Origin: an uncultured bacterium
Lineage (GTDB): Bacteria > Krumholzibacteriota > Krumholzibacteriia > LZORAL124-64-63
Reading direction: 5' to 3'
NCBI GenBank assembly: GCA_903859215.1
Contig: CAIOLW010000274.1
Span: forward strand, 1-43,820
Length of the DNA: 43,820 bases
The position numbers and the translations under genes were made by a program. The notes beneath the pieces are model-generated. The model saw nothing but the letters and a program-made list of their open reading frames with translations. It had not been told where the DNA came from and did not search any database. Positions 15,112-22,332 of the stretch are shown here, in pieces (position 1 is the stretch's first letter; each line of letters opens with the position of its first letter).

Positions 15112-15573
15112 TCACTCCCCCTTCAGGACGGCACAGAAGGATTCGTAGTCGGCGGCCTCGCGCAGCTTGGCGCGCAGGTCGGCGTCCTGCAGCCGGTCGA
15201 TCAGCGTCGCCAGCGACTTGATGTACTGGTGGCCGGAATCCTGCGGGGGCGCCACGAGCACGAAGAACAGGTGCGTGGGGCCGCCGTCCTCCGACTCGAA
15301 GTCGACGCCGGCGACCGAGCGCGCGATCAGGATGGTCAGCCGCTGAACCGCCAGCGTGCGGCCATGGGGGAACGCGATGCCCGGGCCGACCGCGGTGCTG
15401 CCGAGGTGCTCGCGGCTCTTGAGCATCTGCAGGATCGTGTCGGCGTTCTGGATGTCGGTGCCCGCGACAAGCCCCTCGACCATTTCGGCCAGGGCGGCGG
15501 CTTTGTCGGTGGCTTTCAGTTCGGGCAGGAAGAGCGCAGGTGAGGTATGCTTCAACACCTCGACGATGTCCAT
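15112..15573 (-). CDS. EIIA-Ntr-like PTS IIA domain protein
   Basis: 153 residues, a single PTS EIIA type-2 (mannitol/fructose/PtsN) domain. The phosphorylatable histidine is His70 in GPGIAFPHGR, preceded by LKSREHLGSTAVG as in PtsN. Length matches PtsN. In Proteobacteria PtsN is a regulator phosphorylated by PtsP/NPr and acts on potassium transport and nitrogen or carbon signalling rather than importing sugar. No HPr, EI, HPr kinase or sugar permease gene is nearby, so a regulatory role is likelier than transport. First gene of a two-gene minus-strand unit with the zinc-ribbon gene, divergent from rsgA across a 129-base gap. RBS AGAAGGTG precedes the ATG. Confidence 0.85.
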   Translation of the reverse strand: MDIVEVLKHTSPALFLPELKATDKAAALAEMVEGLVAGTDIQNADTILQMLKSREHLGSTAVGPGIAFPHGRTLAVQRLTILIARSVAGVDFESEDGGPTHLFFVLVAPPQDSGHQYIKSLATLIDRLQDADLRAKLREAADYESFCAVLKGE

Positions 15574-15702
15574 GTGGGCGCACCTTCTTGAGAATGCGGA
15601 AAAATTGTGCTACCTGTTCAACTCCCAAGCTAACCCATCACCCGTCGATAGACAAGATCCAAAAAGGCCCCGCGAAGGCGCGTCGGATCCCAAAGGAATG
15701 GC

Positions 15703-16698
15703 ATGAGCGCAGGCGTAGAACAGCGCGAGGGCATCGTGATCCGGGCCGGCGCCGGGCATTGCCAGGTGTATGTGGCCCCGGAGCAGGTGCACGTGGCACC
15801 GGAAACCTGGCAATGCCAGGTCCGCGGGCGCCTGAAGAAGGGGCCCAAGCAGGTGCAGTCGCTGGTCGTGGCCGGGGACCGGGTGCGTTTCGAGGCGGTG
15901 GCGGGCCAGGGCCCGGACGGGCGCGAGGGCATCGTGGAGGAGGTGCTCCCGCGGCGCAACCGCATCTCGAGGATGGCCGCCCGCCGCAGCGGCGGCCGCA
16001 TCGAGCAGGTGCTCATGGCCAACCTCGACCAGCTGGTCGTGGTGCAATCGGTGCGCGACCCCGAGCCGCAGACCGGGTTCGTCGATCGCCTGCTGGCCGC
16101 TGCGCTGCGGTTCGACGTGCACGGCGTCGTCATCGTCAACAAGGTCGACCTCTGCGGCGACGACGCGGCGCGACGGCGCGAGCTCGAGCGCTGGGGCTAC
16201 TACCGCTCGCTCGACGTCGAGGTGGTGCCGGCCTCGGTCGCCACCTCCGAAGGGTTGCCTGAACTGGCGGCGCTGCTGGCCGGGAAGATCTCGCTGCTGC
16301 TGGGCGCCTCGGGCGTGGGCAAGAGCAGCCTGCTCAACGCGCTCTATCCGGAACTGGGCCTGCGCGTCAATTCCGTCACCGACCGCACCGGGCTCGGGCG
16401 CCATACGACCACGCACACCGAACTGCACGCCGTGCGTGGCGGCGGGTTCATCGCCGACTCGCCGGGCTTGCGCGGCTTCGACCCGTGGGACATTGCCCCG
16501 GGGGGGATCCGCGCCTATTTTCCGGACCTTGAGGTCGTGGCTCTCGAATGCCGCTTCCGCGGGTGCCTGCACCGCGACGAGCCCGGCTGCGGCGTCAAGG
16601 ATGCGGTCGCGCGCGGCCGGGTGCCGGCCTGGCGCCACGAGGCGTACCTGGCGTTGCTGAGGGACCTCGAGGACAGGGAGCGCGCAGCCGGCTACTGA
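15703..16698 (+). CDS. rsgA: Ribosome small-subunit-dependent GTPase A
   Basis: 331 residues. It shows the circularly permuted G-motif order that marks RsgA: G4 NKVD (146-149) precedes G1 GASGVGKSS (201-209), and G3 is DSPG (252-255, usually DTPG). An N-terminal OB-fold (about 10-90) and a C-terminal zinc site (Cys283, Cys288, His290, Cys296 in CRFRGCLHRDEPGC) complete the family layout. RsgA checks late 30S ribosome maturation and releases RbfA. The start is ATG with AAAGGAA upstream. The OB-fold contains a small duplicated element (VAPEQVHVAPE), which at DNA level is bounded by a 13-bp inverted repeat. The 3' end overlaps the end of a small minus-strand gene by 7 bases. Confidence 0.95.
   Translation: MSAGVEQREGIVIRAGAGHCQVYVAPEQVHVAPETWQCQVRGRLKKGPKQVQSLVVAGDRVRFEAVAGQGPDGREGIVEEVLPRRNRISRMAARRSGGRIEQVLMANLDQLVVVQSVRDPEPQTGFVDRLLAAALRFDVHGVVIVNKVDLCGDDAARRRELERWGYYRSLDVEVVPASVATSEGLPELAALLAGKISLLLGASGVGKSSLLNALYPELGLRVNSVTDRTGLGRHTTTHTELHAVRGGGFIADSPGLRGFDPWDIAPGGIRAYFPDLEVVALECRFRGCLHRDEPGCGVKDAVARGRVPAWRHEAYLALLRDLEDRERAAGY
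15755..15817. repeat. 13-bp inverted repeat inside rsgA
   Basis: GGCATTGCCAGGT (15755-15767) and its exact reverse complement ACCTGGCAATGCC (15805-15817) are separated by 37 bases that themselves hold an imperfect duplication (GTGGCCCCGGAGC / GTGGCACCGGAAA). It lies entirely in the OB-fold codons near the gene start and keeps the frame open. Confidence 0.7.
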
Positions 16699-16961
16699 GG
16701 CCGGGCGTGGAACCACGAACGGGATCCGACCAGGGTGGCGTAGAAGCGGGCGGCCTCTTCACCCTCGTGCATGAGCTTGTCGACCGGGAGGACGCCCGTC
16801 CGCGGGCGCCAGCGGGTGTCCCGTTCGGCCTGGGCGGTCGCCCACCAGCCCGGCAGTGTTTGCCCGGTCAGCAACGGCGATTTGGCCGTCATTTCGTACA
16901 CGCTCAGCCCCGCCAGAAGCCAGGCGGACAGGACCAGGAGCGGCAGTCGCAGGCGATTCAC
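16692..16961 (-). CDS. Small single-pass membrane protein, unknown function
   Basis: 89 residues from a GTG with GGGAGA 8 bases upstream. The frame extends further upstream, but that part reads as low-complexity shadow sequence. The N terminus is one hydrophobic helix (LRLPLLVLSAWLLAGLSVYE), followed by a polar tail (WRPRTGVLPVDKLMHEGEEA). I do not recognise the family; the DKLMH fragment recalls VanZ-type proteins but the rest does not match. Convergent with rsgA, whose end it overlaps by 7 bases, and divergent from the glycosyltransferase gene across about 120 bases. The good ribosome site and sensible topology support a real gene, but with no recognised homologue it could still be a chance frame in G+C-rich DNA. 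Confidence 0.5.
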   Translation of the reverse strand: MNRLRLPLLVLSAWLLAGLSVYEMTAKSPLLTGQTLPGWWATAQAERDTRWRPRTGVLPVDKLMHEGEEAARFYATLVGSRSWFHARPQ

Positions 16962-17081
16962 GGACCGGATCTCCCAGGGGGCGGTGGAGGTCGTAGCGGG
17001 CCGACGGCCCGGCGGACGGCTGCCGGATCGCAAGCGGTGTGCCACCGGGACCGGCGCCGGCGCCTCAACCAGGGGAAGGGC

Positions 17082-18227
17082 ATGTCAGCCACCAGGCGGG
17101 CCAAACAGTTCGTGATGCGCCCGCTGGCCCGGGCGCTGCGGCGCCCGCCGCTGGATCCCGCCGGCCTGGCGGCGTTGCGCCCGGCGCGCATCCTGGTCGT
17201 GCGCCAGCACAACCAGATGGGCGACATGGTGTGCGCGACGCCGGCGCTGCGGGCCATCGCCGCCAGGTGGCCGGGGGCCGAGGTCGCGCTGGTCACTTCC
17301 CCCGCCAACGTCGAGGTCGTGCGGAACAACCCGCATCTCGCGCGGGTGCTCGTCTTCGAACGCCCGCTGCGCCGCCTGCCGGGCTTCCTGCGCGCCCTGC
17401 GCGCGTGGGACGCGGACCTGGCGATCGTGCTCAGCAGCGTCTCGTTCTCGCTGACCAGCGCGCTCATCGGCCTGCTCAGCGGCGCCCGCCACGTCGTGGG
17501 CGCCGACAGCCGCCCGTTCGGCTGGGAGTTCAGCGGGCACTGCTTCTCGCTGGAGATGCCGGGCTCGCCCGAGGTCACGACGCACGCCATCGAGCACAGC
17601 CTGGCGCCGCTGCGCGCGATCGGCGTGACGGCGGACGATGTGTCGACGGTCGTCGTGCCTTCGCCGGAAGAAGAGCGCGAGGCCGCGGCGATCGTCGCCC
17701 GGCTTGCGCTCGGGCCCGCGTACTGGGCGTTGCATCCGGGGGCGGGCAAGAAGCAGAACGTGTGGCCGGTCGACCGGTTCGTCGACCTGGCGTGGCGCGC
17801 CGCCGCGGCGGGTCGGCGCGTGCTCGTGCTGCACGGGCCGGCCGACCGCGAGGCGCTCGGTGTGTTCGCGGCCCGCGCGGGAACCGGGATGCCTGCGGGA
17901 GCCGTCGTCGTCGCGCCGCCGTGCGCGGTCGGTGTGGCCGCGGCGCTGCTGGCGGGCGCCGACCGCTTCCTGTGCAACGACACCGGCATCATGCACGTCG
18001 CAGGCGCCCTGCGCGTGCCCACGCTGGCGCTGTTCGGGCCCACTGATCCCGCGCGCTGGAAGCCGCCGGCCGCCGAAGTCGTGGCGCTGCGGGCGGCCTC
18101 GCGCCTCGAGGACGAGCGCGGCGCGGAGTACGGCTGGATGGAAAGCCTGGACGAAGAAACCGTCTGGCGCGCCTGGGCCGCGATGGCTGGCCGCGCCGCG
18201 ACAAGCAGGGATGGTCGTGATGGGTGA
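17082..18227 (+). CDS. Glycosyltransferase family 9 (heptosyltransferase-like)
   Basis: 381 residues. The frame is open far upstream but the ATG at 17082 follows AGGGGAAGGG and starts a normal GT9 protein. N-terminal Rossmann half: RILVVRQHNQMGDMVCATPA (about 35-54), the GT9 acceptor-side signature. C-terminal half: WALHPGAGKKQNVWPVDRF and CNDTGIMHVAGALRVPTLAL, then FGPTDPARWKP, the ADP-heptose donor-site motifs of WaaC/WaaF-type enzymes. It likely adds heptose or a related sugar to lipopolysaccharide core at the cytoplasmic face of the inner membrane. No other LPS gene is next to it, so the acceptor cannot be named. Its last codons overlap the start of the M50 protease gene, indicating translational coupling. 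Confidence 0.88.
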   Translation: MSATRRAKQFVMRPLARALRRPPLDPAGLAALRPARILVVRQHNQMGDMVCATPALRAIAARWPGAEVALVTSPANVEVVRNNPHLARVLVFERPLRRLPGFLRALRAWDADLAIVLSSVSFSLTSALIGLLSGARHVVGADSRPFGWEFSGHCFSLEMPGSPEVTTHAIEHSLAPLRAIGVTADDVSTVVVPSPEEEREAAAIVARLALGPAYWALHPGAGKKQNVWPVDRFVDLAWRAAAAGRRVLVLHGPADREALGVFAARAGTGMPAGAVVVAPPCAVGVAAALLAGADRFLCNDTGIMHVAGALRVPTLALFGPTDPARWKPPAAEVVALRAASRLEDERGAEYGWMESLDEETVWRAWAAMAGRAATSRDGRDG

Positions 18228-18900
18228 CGTGCTGATCCGCGTGCTGGTGCTCGTGTTCTCCGTGGTCTTCCACGAGGTGGCGCACGGCTGGGCGGCGCTG
18301 AAGCTGGGCGACCCGACGGCGCGCGACCAGGGCCGCCTGACGCTGAACCCGCTGCCGCACATCGACCCGGTCGGCAGCATCATCGTGCCGGCGCTGCTGG
18401 CCTTGACCAGTTCCTTCATGATGGGCTGGGCCAAGCCCGTGCCTGTCCACCCGGGTCGCCTGCGGCAGCCGTGGAACGACTACCCGAAGGTCGCGGCGGC
18501 CGGACCGCTCAGCAACCTGCTGCTGGCGCTCGTTTCGGCGGTGTTGCTGGGCGTGACGGCGGCCATCGGCGATCACCTGCCGGACGGCAGCCTCGCGCTG
18601 GCCCCGATCGCGTTCCTGGTGCGCGTGTGGCTGGTCGGGATCTACGTCAACGTCGCGCTGGCGGCGTTCAACCTGATCCCGCTGCCGCCCCTGGACGGCA
18701 GCTGGATCTTCTCGCGCCTGTTGCCCAGGTCATTGCGCGCGTCCTACGAGAACCTGCGCCGCTACGGGATGGTGCTTGTCGTGGGCTTCCTGCTGCTGAT
18801 GCACTACACGCCCGCCGGCGGCCTGTTCTCTCGCGGCATGATGGCGATGATCAGCCCGTTCATGTCGATCGCCCAGGCGCTCTCGCGGCTGGGTGCCTGA
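18220..18900 (+). CDS. Site-2 protease family (M50) membrane metalloprotease
   Basis: 226 residues from the ATG at 18220, which lies 9 bases after AAGCAGGG; an ATG at 18211 abuts that site too closely. The zinc motif HEVAHG (His18, Glu19, His22) sits in the first transmembrane helix. The second metal-ligand region NLIPLPPLDGS (about 150-160) supplies the Asp. Four to five hydrophobic helices are visible. The family cuts peptide bonds inside the membrane, often in sigma/anti-sigma control, but this compact type without PDZ domain (similar to YwhC/Rip3-like small forms) has few known substrates. It overlaps the 3' end of the GT9 gene. Its stop codon lies in a 15-bp tandem repeat. Confidence 0.88.
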   Translation: MGDVLIRVLVLVFSVVFHEVAHGWAALKLGDPTARDQGRLTLNPLPHIDPVGSIIVPALLALTSSFMMGWAKPVPVHPGRLRQPWNDYPKVAAAGPLSNLLLALVSAVLLGVTAAIGDHLPDGSLALAPIAFLVRVWLVGIYVNVALAAFNLIPLPPLDGSWIFSRLLPRSLRASYENLRRYGMVLVVGFLLLMHYTPAGGLFSRGMMAMISPFMSIAQALSRLGA

Positions 18901-18935
18901 TTGCCGGGTGCCTGATTGCCGGGCGCCTGATCGTC
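18891..18935. repeat. 15-bp tandem repeat spanning the M50 stop codon
   Basis: GGGTGCCTGATTGCC occurs at 18891-18905 and 18906-18920, with a third degenerate copy at 18921-18935. The first copy encodes the last residues and the TGA stop of the M50 gene; each copy repeats an in-frame TGA. Confidence 0.8.
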
Positions 18936-18980
18936 CGTCCGCACCTGCGCCCTCATTCCCGCCCCGCCGGTAACACACGA

Positions 18981-19002
18981 GCCCCCCGCTGGTGCGGGGG
19001 GC
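18981..19002 (-). terminator. Hairpin between M50 and FN3-lipoprotein genes
   Basis: Perfect 9-bp stem GCCCCCCGC (18981-18989) / GCGGGGGGC (18994-19002), loop TGGT. On the minus strand the tail is TCGTGTGTT, only moderately T-rich. It sits 38 bases past the minus-strand lipoprotein stop and could also end the plus-strand transcript. Confidence 0.45.
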
Positions 19003-19039
19003 CCGGGAACTCGAAGGAGGAATCGCTCCGGTCGAGGGA

Positions 19040-19450
19040 TCAGTCGGACAGGTTGTCTTCCGCGTGGTTGCCGGTGATCTGCAGGTAGGTCGTCGCCGCG
19101 GCGCTCTCGTTGCCCGACGTGTCGACAGCGTACACGTGGTAGGTGCTGGAGCCGAGCTCGGCGGTCGCATCGTCGACCATCGTCACGAGCGTCGGCGCGT
19201 CGACCAGCACCACGGTGGCGCCGTTGTGTTCGCGCGTCACGACGTAGCCCGCGAGGTCGGCGTCGACGGCCTGGATGTCCCAGCTCAGCGTCGCCACGCC
19301 ATCGACGAACGTGACGGTCACGTTGCCGGCGGGCGTCGGGGGAGCCGTGTCGGGGGTGGTCGTCGGAGCCGTCGTGGAGTCGCTGCAGCCTGTGGCCAGA
19401 GCCACCAGACCGAGAATCAGAGCCGTCGCGATCATCTTCTTGTTAGCCAT
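19040..19450 (-). CDS. Small fibronectin type III-like lipoprotein
   Basis: 136 residues. The start is ATG with AAGGAGGG upstream. A lipoprotein signal peptide ends LVALATGC with Cys22 as the lipid site, followed by a Thr/Pro-rich linker (about 24-45, TTAPTTTPDTAPPTPAG). The remainder (about 47-130) reads as one FN3-like beta sandwich, with WDIQAVDADLAGYVVTRE and STYHVYAVDTSGNESAA, the second being the classic FN3 end strand. There is no catalytic motif. Such proteins are common surface or periplasmic accessory lipoproteins in FCB-type genomes; the specific role is unknown. It stands alone on the minus strand between the M50 and HU genes. Confidence 0.8.
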   Translation of the reverse strand: MANKKMIATALILGLVALATGCSDSTTAPTTTPDTAPPTPAGNVTVTFVDGVATLSWDIQAVDADLAGYVVTREHNGATVVLVDAPTLVTMVDDATAELGSSTYHVYAVDTSGNESAAATTYLQITGNHAEDNLSD

Positions 19451-19739
19451 GAGTGGCCCTCCTTCAGTTCGCCGTCTCGCCCGATGATGGTGTTGTCTGG
19501 CTCGGCCGGCGGAGATCGGTTGCAGTGGCACGTTGTTCAGGTCCTGCTCCGCCGGCCGCGCCGTTGCCGGATGGATTGCAAAGCAGGTGCCCTTTTGAGC
19601 AATCGTTGGATATATCGGCGTAATCCCTTATTTGTTTAGCTATTAGAAAGAAGAAGCAGGCATCTTGGGGAACAGCGCGCCCCTCTGGACCACGTCCGGA
19701 ACGTGTGGAATGCGATGCGGACAGCCCCGGATCTTGCAC

Positions 19740-19796
19740 ATTGCCCTGTGGGCGGTGCCGCGGGCCGGGTCGCCCACCCGTGCCGGGCAGGGCAAT
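19740..19796. repeat. Nested inverted repeat upstream of the HU promoter
   Basis: Outer arms ATTGCCCTG (19740-19748) and CAGGGCAAT (19788-19796) are exact complements. Inner arms GTGGGCG (19749-19755) and CGCCCAC (19771-19777) also pair. The element ends 14 bases before the -35 box of the HU promoter, so it could be a regulator site or part of a small RNA. Confidence 0.6.
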
Positions 19797-19810
19797 CATC
19801 ATTAAAGCCC

Positions 19811-19839
19811 TTGACAAGTATTGGCTTATGCCGAAGAAT
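19811..19839 (+). promoter_or_regulatory. Sigma-70-type promoter of the HU gene
   Basis: Perfect -35 TTGACA (19811-19816), 17-base spacer and -10 AAGAAT (19834-19839, 4 of 6), placed 60 bases before the HU start and in AT-richer DNA than its surroundings. Confidence 0.65.
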
Positions 19840-19898
19840 CCGGTCTGAGCGCGTGGGTAGCGCCGGGAGCCGACCCTAGGAAAACCAGGAGGAGCGCC

Positions 19899-20177
19899 AT
19901 GACGAAGGCCGATATCGTTGAGGACATTGCCCAGAGGACCGGCCTGACCAAGAAGGAAGTCGCCGAGACGGTGGATCTCTTCCTGGACAAGATCGGGGAT
20001 CTGCTGGTCGATGGCAAACACCTGGAAATCAGGGGCTTTGGCACCTTCAAGGTCAAGGAGCGCAAGGAGCGCATGGCGCGGAATCCGCGCACCGGCGACT
20101 CCGTTCCCGTGCCGTCACGCAAGGTGCCCGTGTTCAAAGTGTCCAAGATGTTGAAGGACAAGGTGGCCGGCGACTGA
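19899..20177 (+). CDS. HU/IHF family DNA-binding protein
   Basis: 92 residues. The frame is open from 19821, but the ATG at 19899 follows AGGAGGAG (19887-19894) and gives the normal HU start MTKADIVEDIAQRTGL. The HU signature GFGTFKVKERKERMARNP (about 47-64) forms the base of the DNA-bending arm; Pro in the RNPRTG segment is the intercalating residue. HU-type dimers bend and compact DNA. It cannot be placed as HU or an IHF subunit from sequence alone. Monocistronic: own promoter upstream, strong hairpin downstream. Confidence 0.93.
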   Translation: MTKADIVEDIAQRTGLTKKEVAETVDLFLDKIGDLLVDGKHLEIRGFGTFKVKERKERMARNPRTGDSVPVPSRKVPVFKVSKMLKDKVAGD

Positions 20178-20233
20178 GCCGGTCCCGCTCGCCCCGCTTC
20201 GGCCCCGGCGCGAACGCGCGATATGGCATCGGT

Positions 20234-20282
20234 GAACCGGTTTTCCGGCCCCCGGGGGGGTCTGGAGAACCGGTTCTGTTTC
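20234..20282 (+). terminator. Long-stem terminator after the HU gene
   Basis: 5' arm GAACCGGTTTTCCGG then CCCCC (20234-20253) pairs with the 3' arm GGGGG, TCTGGAGAACCGGTTC (to 20276), giving about 20 pairs with two G-U pairs and a bulge, followed by TGTTTCT. It lies 57 bases past the HU stop and 35 before the threonine aldolase start. Confidence 0.65.
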
Positions 20283-20317
20283 TACCCGCCGCACGCGCGG
20301 CCCAAGGAGTTATCCCC

Positions 20318-21352
20318 ATGTCCGGCGACCGGCACCTGATCGACATGCGCAGCGACACCGTCACGAAGCCCACTCCGGGCATGCTGAAGGCCATGTGCGA
20401 GGCCGAGGTGGGCGACGACGTCCTTGGGGACGATCCCACCGTGCAGCGCCTGCAGGAGCGCGTGGCGGCGCTCCTGGGCAAGGAGGCGGGCCTGTACGTG
20501 CCCAGCGGCACGATGAGCAACCAGCTCGCCGTCAAGGCCCAGACCAGCCCCGGCGACCAGGTCGTGCTCGAGGACGGCGCCCACATCTACCGCTACGAGG
20601 CCGGGGCCCCGGCCGTGCTCAGCGGCGTGCAGCTGACCTGCGTCGAGGCGCCGGGCGGCTGCCTGGACTGGCCGCGGGTGGCCGGGGCGCTCAACGGCGC
20701 CAATGTGCACTGCGCCCCGCCCAGCCTCGTCTGCCTGGAGAACACCCACAACCGGGCCGGCGGGCGCATCGTCCCGCAGGAGATGGTGGTGGCGGTCGGC
20801 GCCGGCGCCCATGCGCTGGGCCTGCGCGTGCACCTGGACGGGGCGCGGCTGTGGCACGCGCACGTGGCCGGCGGCCTGCCCTTGGCCGAGCTGGCGGCGC
20901 CGGCCGACACGGTCAGCGTCTGCTTCTCGAAGGGGCTGGGGGCGCCCGTGGGCTCGGTGCTGGTCGGGGACCGCGCGGCCATCGCGAAGGCGTACCGCTT
21001 CCGCAAGATGTTGGGCGGCGGCATGCGCCAGTCGGGGCTCCTGGCGGCGGCCTGCCTGTACGCGCTGGACCATCACCTGGCGCGGCTGGCGGAAGACCAC
21101 GCGCGCGCCACGGCGATCGCCGCCGGCCTGGACCACCCGCTGCTGGCGGTGGGTCATCCCGTGGACACGAACATCGTGATCGTCGACGTCGACGCGCCGA
21201 ACGGCGAGGCCGCGCTGGTCGCGCACCTCGGCGCGCAGGGCGTCCTGGCTCTGGCCTTCGGGCCCGGCCGGGTCAGGCTGGTGCCCAACCTGCAGAACCG
21301 GGACCAGGACATTCCGCGCGTGATCGCGGCGCTGGGGAGTTTCGCGGCCTGA
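20318..21352 (+). CDS. ltaE: Low-specificity L-threonine aldolase
   Basis: 344 residues, a fold-type I PLP enzyme. It opens IDMRSDTVTKPTPGML, the family N-terminal signature, followed by GDDVLGDDPTVQRLQ. The PLP lysine is Lys205 in SVCFSKGLGAPVGSVL, and HLDGARLW (about 172-179) carries the Asp that contacts the PLP ring nitrogen. The enzyme splits L-threonine or L-allo-threonine into glycine and acetaldehyde in the cytoplasm. Length is typical. Start ATG with AAGGAGT about 9 bases upstream. It is followed by a 129-base gap before nadE, so it may or may not be cotranscribed with it. Confidence 0.93.
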   Translation: MSGDRHLIDMRSDTVTKPTPGMLKAMCEAEVGDDVLGDDPTVQRLQERVAALLGKEAGLYVPSGTMSNQLAVKAQTSPGDQVVLEDGAHIYRYEAGAPAVLSGVQLTCVEAPGGCLDWPRVAGALNGANVHCAPPSLVCLENTHNRAGGRIVPQEMVVAVGAGAHALGLRVHLDGARLWHAHVAGGLPLAELAAPADTVSVCFSKGLGAPVGSVLVGDRAAIAKAYRFRKMLGGGMRQSGLLAAACLYALDHHLARLAEDHARATAIAAGLDHPLLAVGHPVDTNIVIVDVDAPNGEAALVAHLGAQGVLALAFGPGRVRLVPNLQNRDQDIPRVIAALGSFAA

Positions 21353-21481
21353 CGGCCGACCGCCGGACCGGGGTTTTCCTTCCCGGCCCTCGGGTGTATG
21401 TTAGCCGCCGCCCGGGCCGGCTGTCGGCCGCCCGCCGACCTGAGACCATTTTCGGCACGCGACCGTGGGAGGACCGGCCTG

Positions 21482-22321
21482 ATGTCCGCCGCTGCATCCG
21501 ACTCCGTTCCCGCCTGGGCGATCCCGCCCGCTGCGGCGCAGGAAAGCTGCGGCGCCTTCCTGCGCGAACAGATGCAGGCCTCGGGCCATCGCAACCTCGT
21601 GATCGGCCTGTCCGGCGGCATCGACTCGGCCGTGGCCGCCGGCCTGGCCGTGGCCGCGCTGGGCGCCGACCGCGTGCGCGGCGTCATGCTGCCGTACGCC
21701 ACCAGTTCGGCCGCCTCGCTGGTCGACGCGCAGGCCGTCGCCTCGTGCCTGGGGATGGCCGTCGAAAAAGTCGACATCACGCCGATGGCCGATGCCTTCC
21801 TGGCCGGCATCCCGGCCGGCGAGCGCGTGCGCCGCGGCAACGTGATGGCGCGCTGCCGCATGGTCGTGCTCTACGACCGCTCGGCGCGTGACGACGCGCT
21901 GGTGCTGGGCACCGGCAACCGCACCGAGGGCCTGCTCGGCTACACGACGATGTACGGCGACAATGCGTGCGCCCTCAATCCCATCGGCCAGCTTTACAAG
22001 ACCGAGGTGCGGCTCCTGGCCGCCCACCTGGGGCTGCCCGCTGCCGTGCTTACGAAGGCGCCGAGCGCGGACCTCTGGGAGGGACAGGCCGACGAGGACG
22101 AACTGGGCGTGACCTACGCCGAGGTCGACCGGCTGCTGCACGCCCTGGTCGATGACCGGCTCGGTGAACGCCAACTGGCGGCGCTGGGATTCGAGCCGGC
22201 GCTGGTGGCGCGCGTGACGGCCCGGGTGAAGGCCATGGCCTTCAAGCGCCGGCTGCCGCCGGTGGCGGCGATGCCCGGCCGCCCGGATCCCGACGCAGGC
22301 GACCCCGGGGCGACGCCTTGA
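21482..22321 (+). CDS. nadE: NAD+ synthase (ammonia-type)
   Basis: 279 residues. The frame opens earlier, but ATG 21482 has GGGAGGA upstream. PP-loop ATP site SGGIDSA (44-50). Family motifs GTGNRTEGLLGYTTMYGD (about 140-157) and NPIGQLYKTEVRLLAAHLG (about 162-180) are present, as is KAPSADLWEGQADEDELG. It adenylates nicotinate adenine dinucleotide and amidates it to NAD+ in the cytoplasm. There is no N-terminal glutaminase (nitrilase) domain, so ammonia is the direct nitrogen source or is supplied by a separate protein. The stop TGA overlaps a TTG that could start rsmI, so it heads a closely packed run nadE-rsmI-phosphatidyltransferase-tmk. Confidence 0.94.
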   Translation: MSAAASDSVPAWAIPPAAAQESCGAFLREQMQASGHRNLVIGLSGGIDSAVAAGLAVAALGADRVRGVMLPYATSSAASLVDAQAVASCLGMAVEKVDITPMADAFLAGIPAGERVRRGNVMARCRMVVLYDRSARDDALVLGTGNRTEGLLGYTTMYGDNACALNPIGQLYKTEVRLLAAHLGLPAAVLTKAPSADLWEGQADEDELGVTYAEVDRLLHALVDDRLGERQLAALGFEPALVARVTARVKAMAFKRRLPPVAAMPGRPDPDAGDPGATP

Positions 22322-22332
22322 CCGGACCCGCG

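Larger units (their letters stand above)
19451..19898. other. 448-bp intergenic region between FN3 lipoprotein and HU
   Basis: No convincing gene. The left part must hold the minus-strand promoter of the lipoprotein gene; an AT-rich patch at about 19595-19655 (for example ATTTGTTTAGCTATTAG) is the likeliest place. The right part holds a large inverted repeat (19740-19796) and the HU promoter (19811-19839). Short frames here lack ribosome sites and family features. Confidence 0.6.

Noticed and set aside
20178-20317. Small RNA or riboswitch between HU and threonine aldolase
   Set aside because: The main structure is a single long hairpin followed by a T-rich tail, better explained as a terminator.
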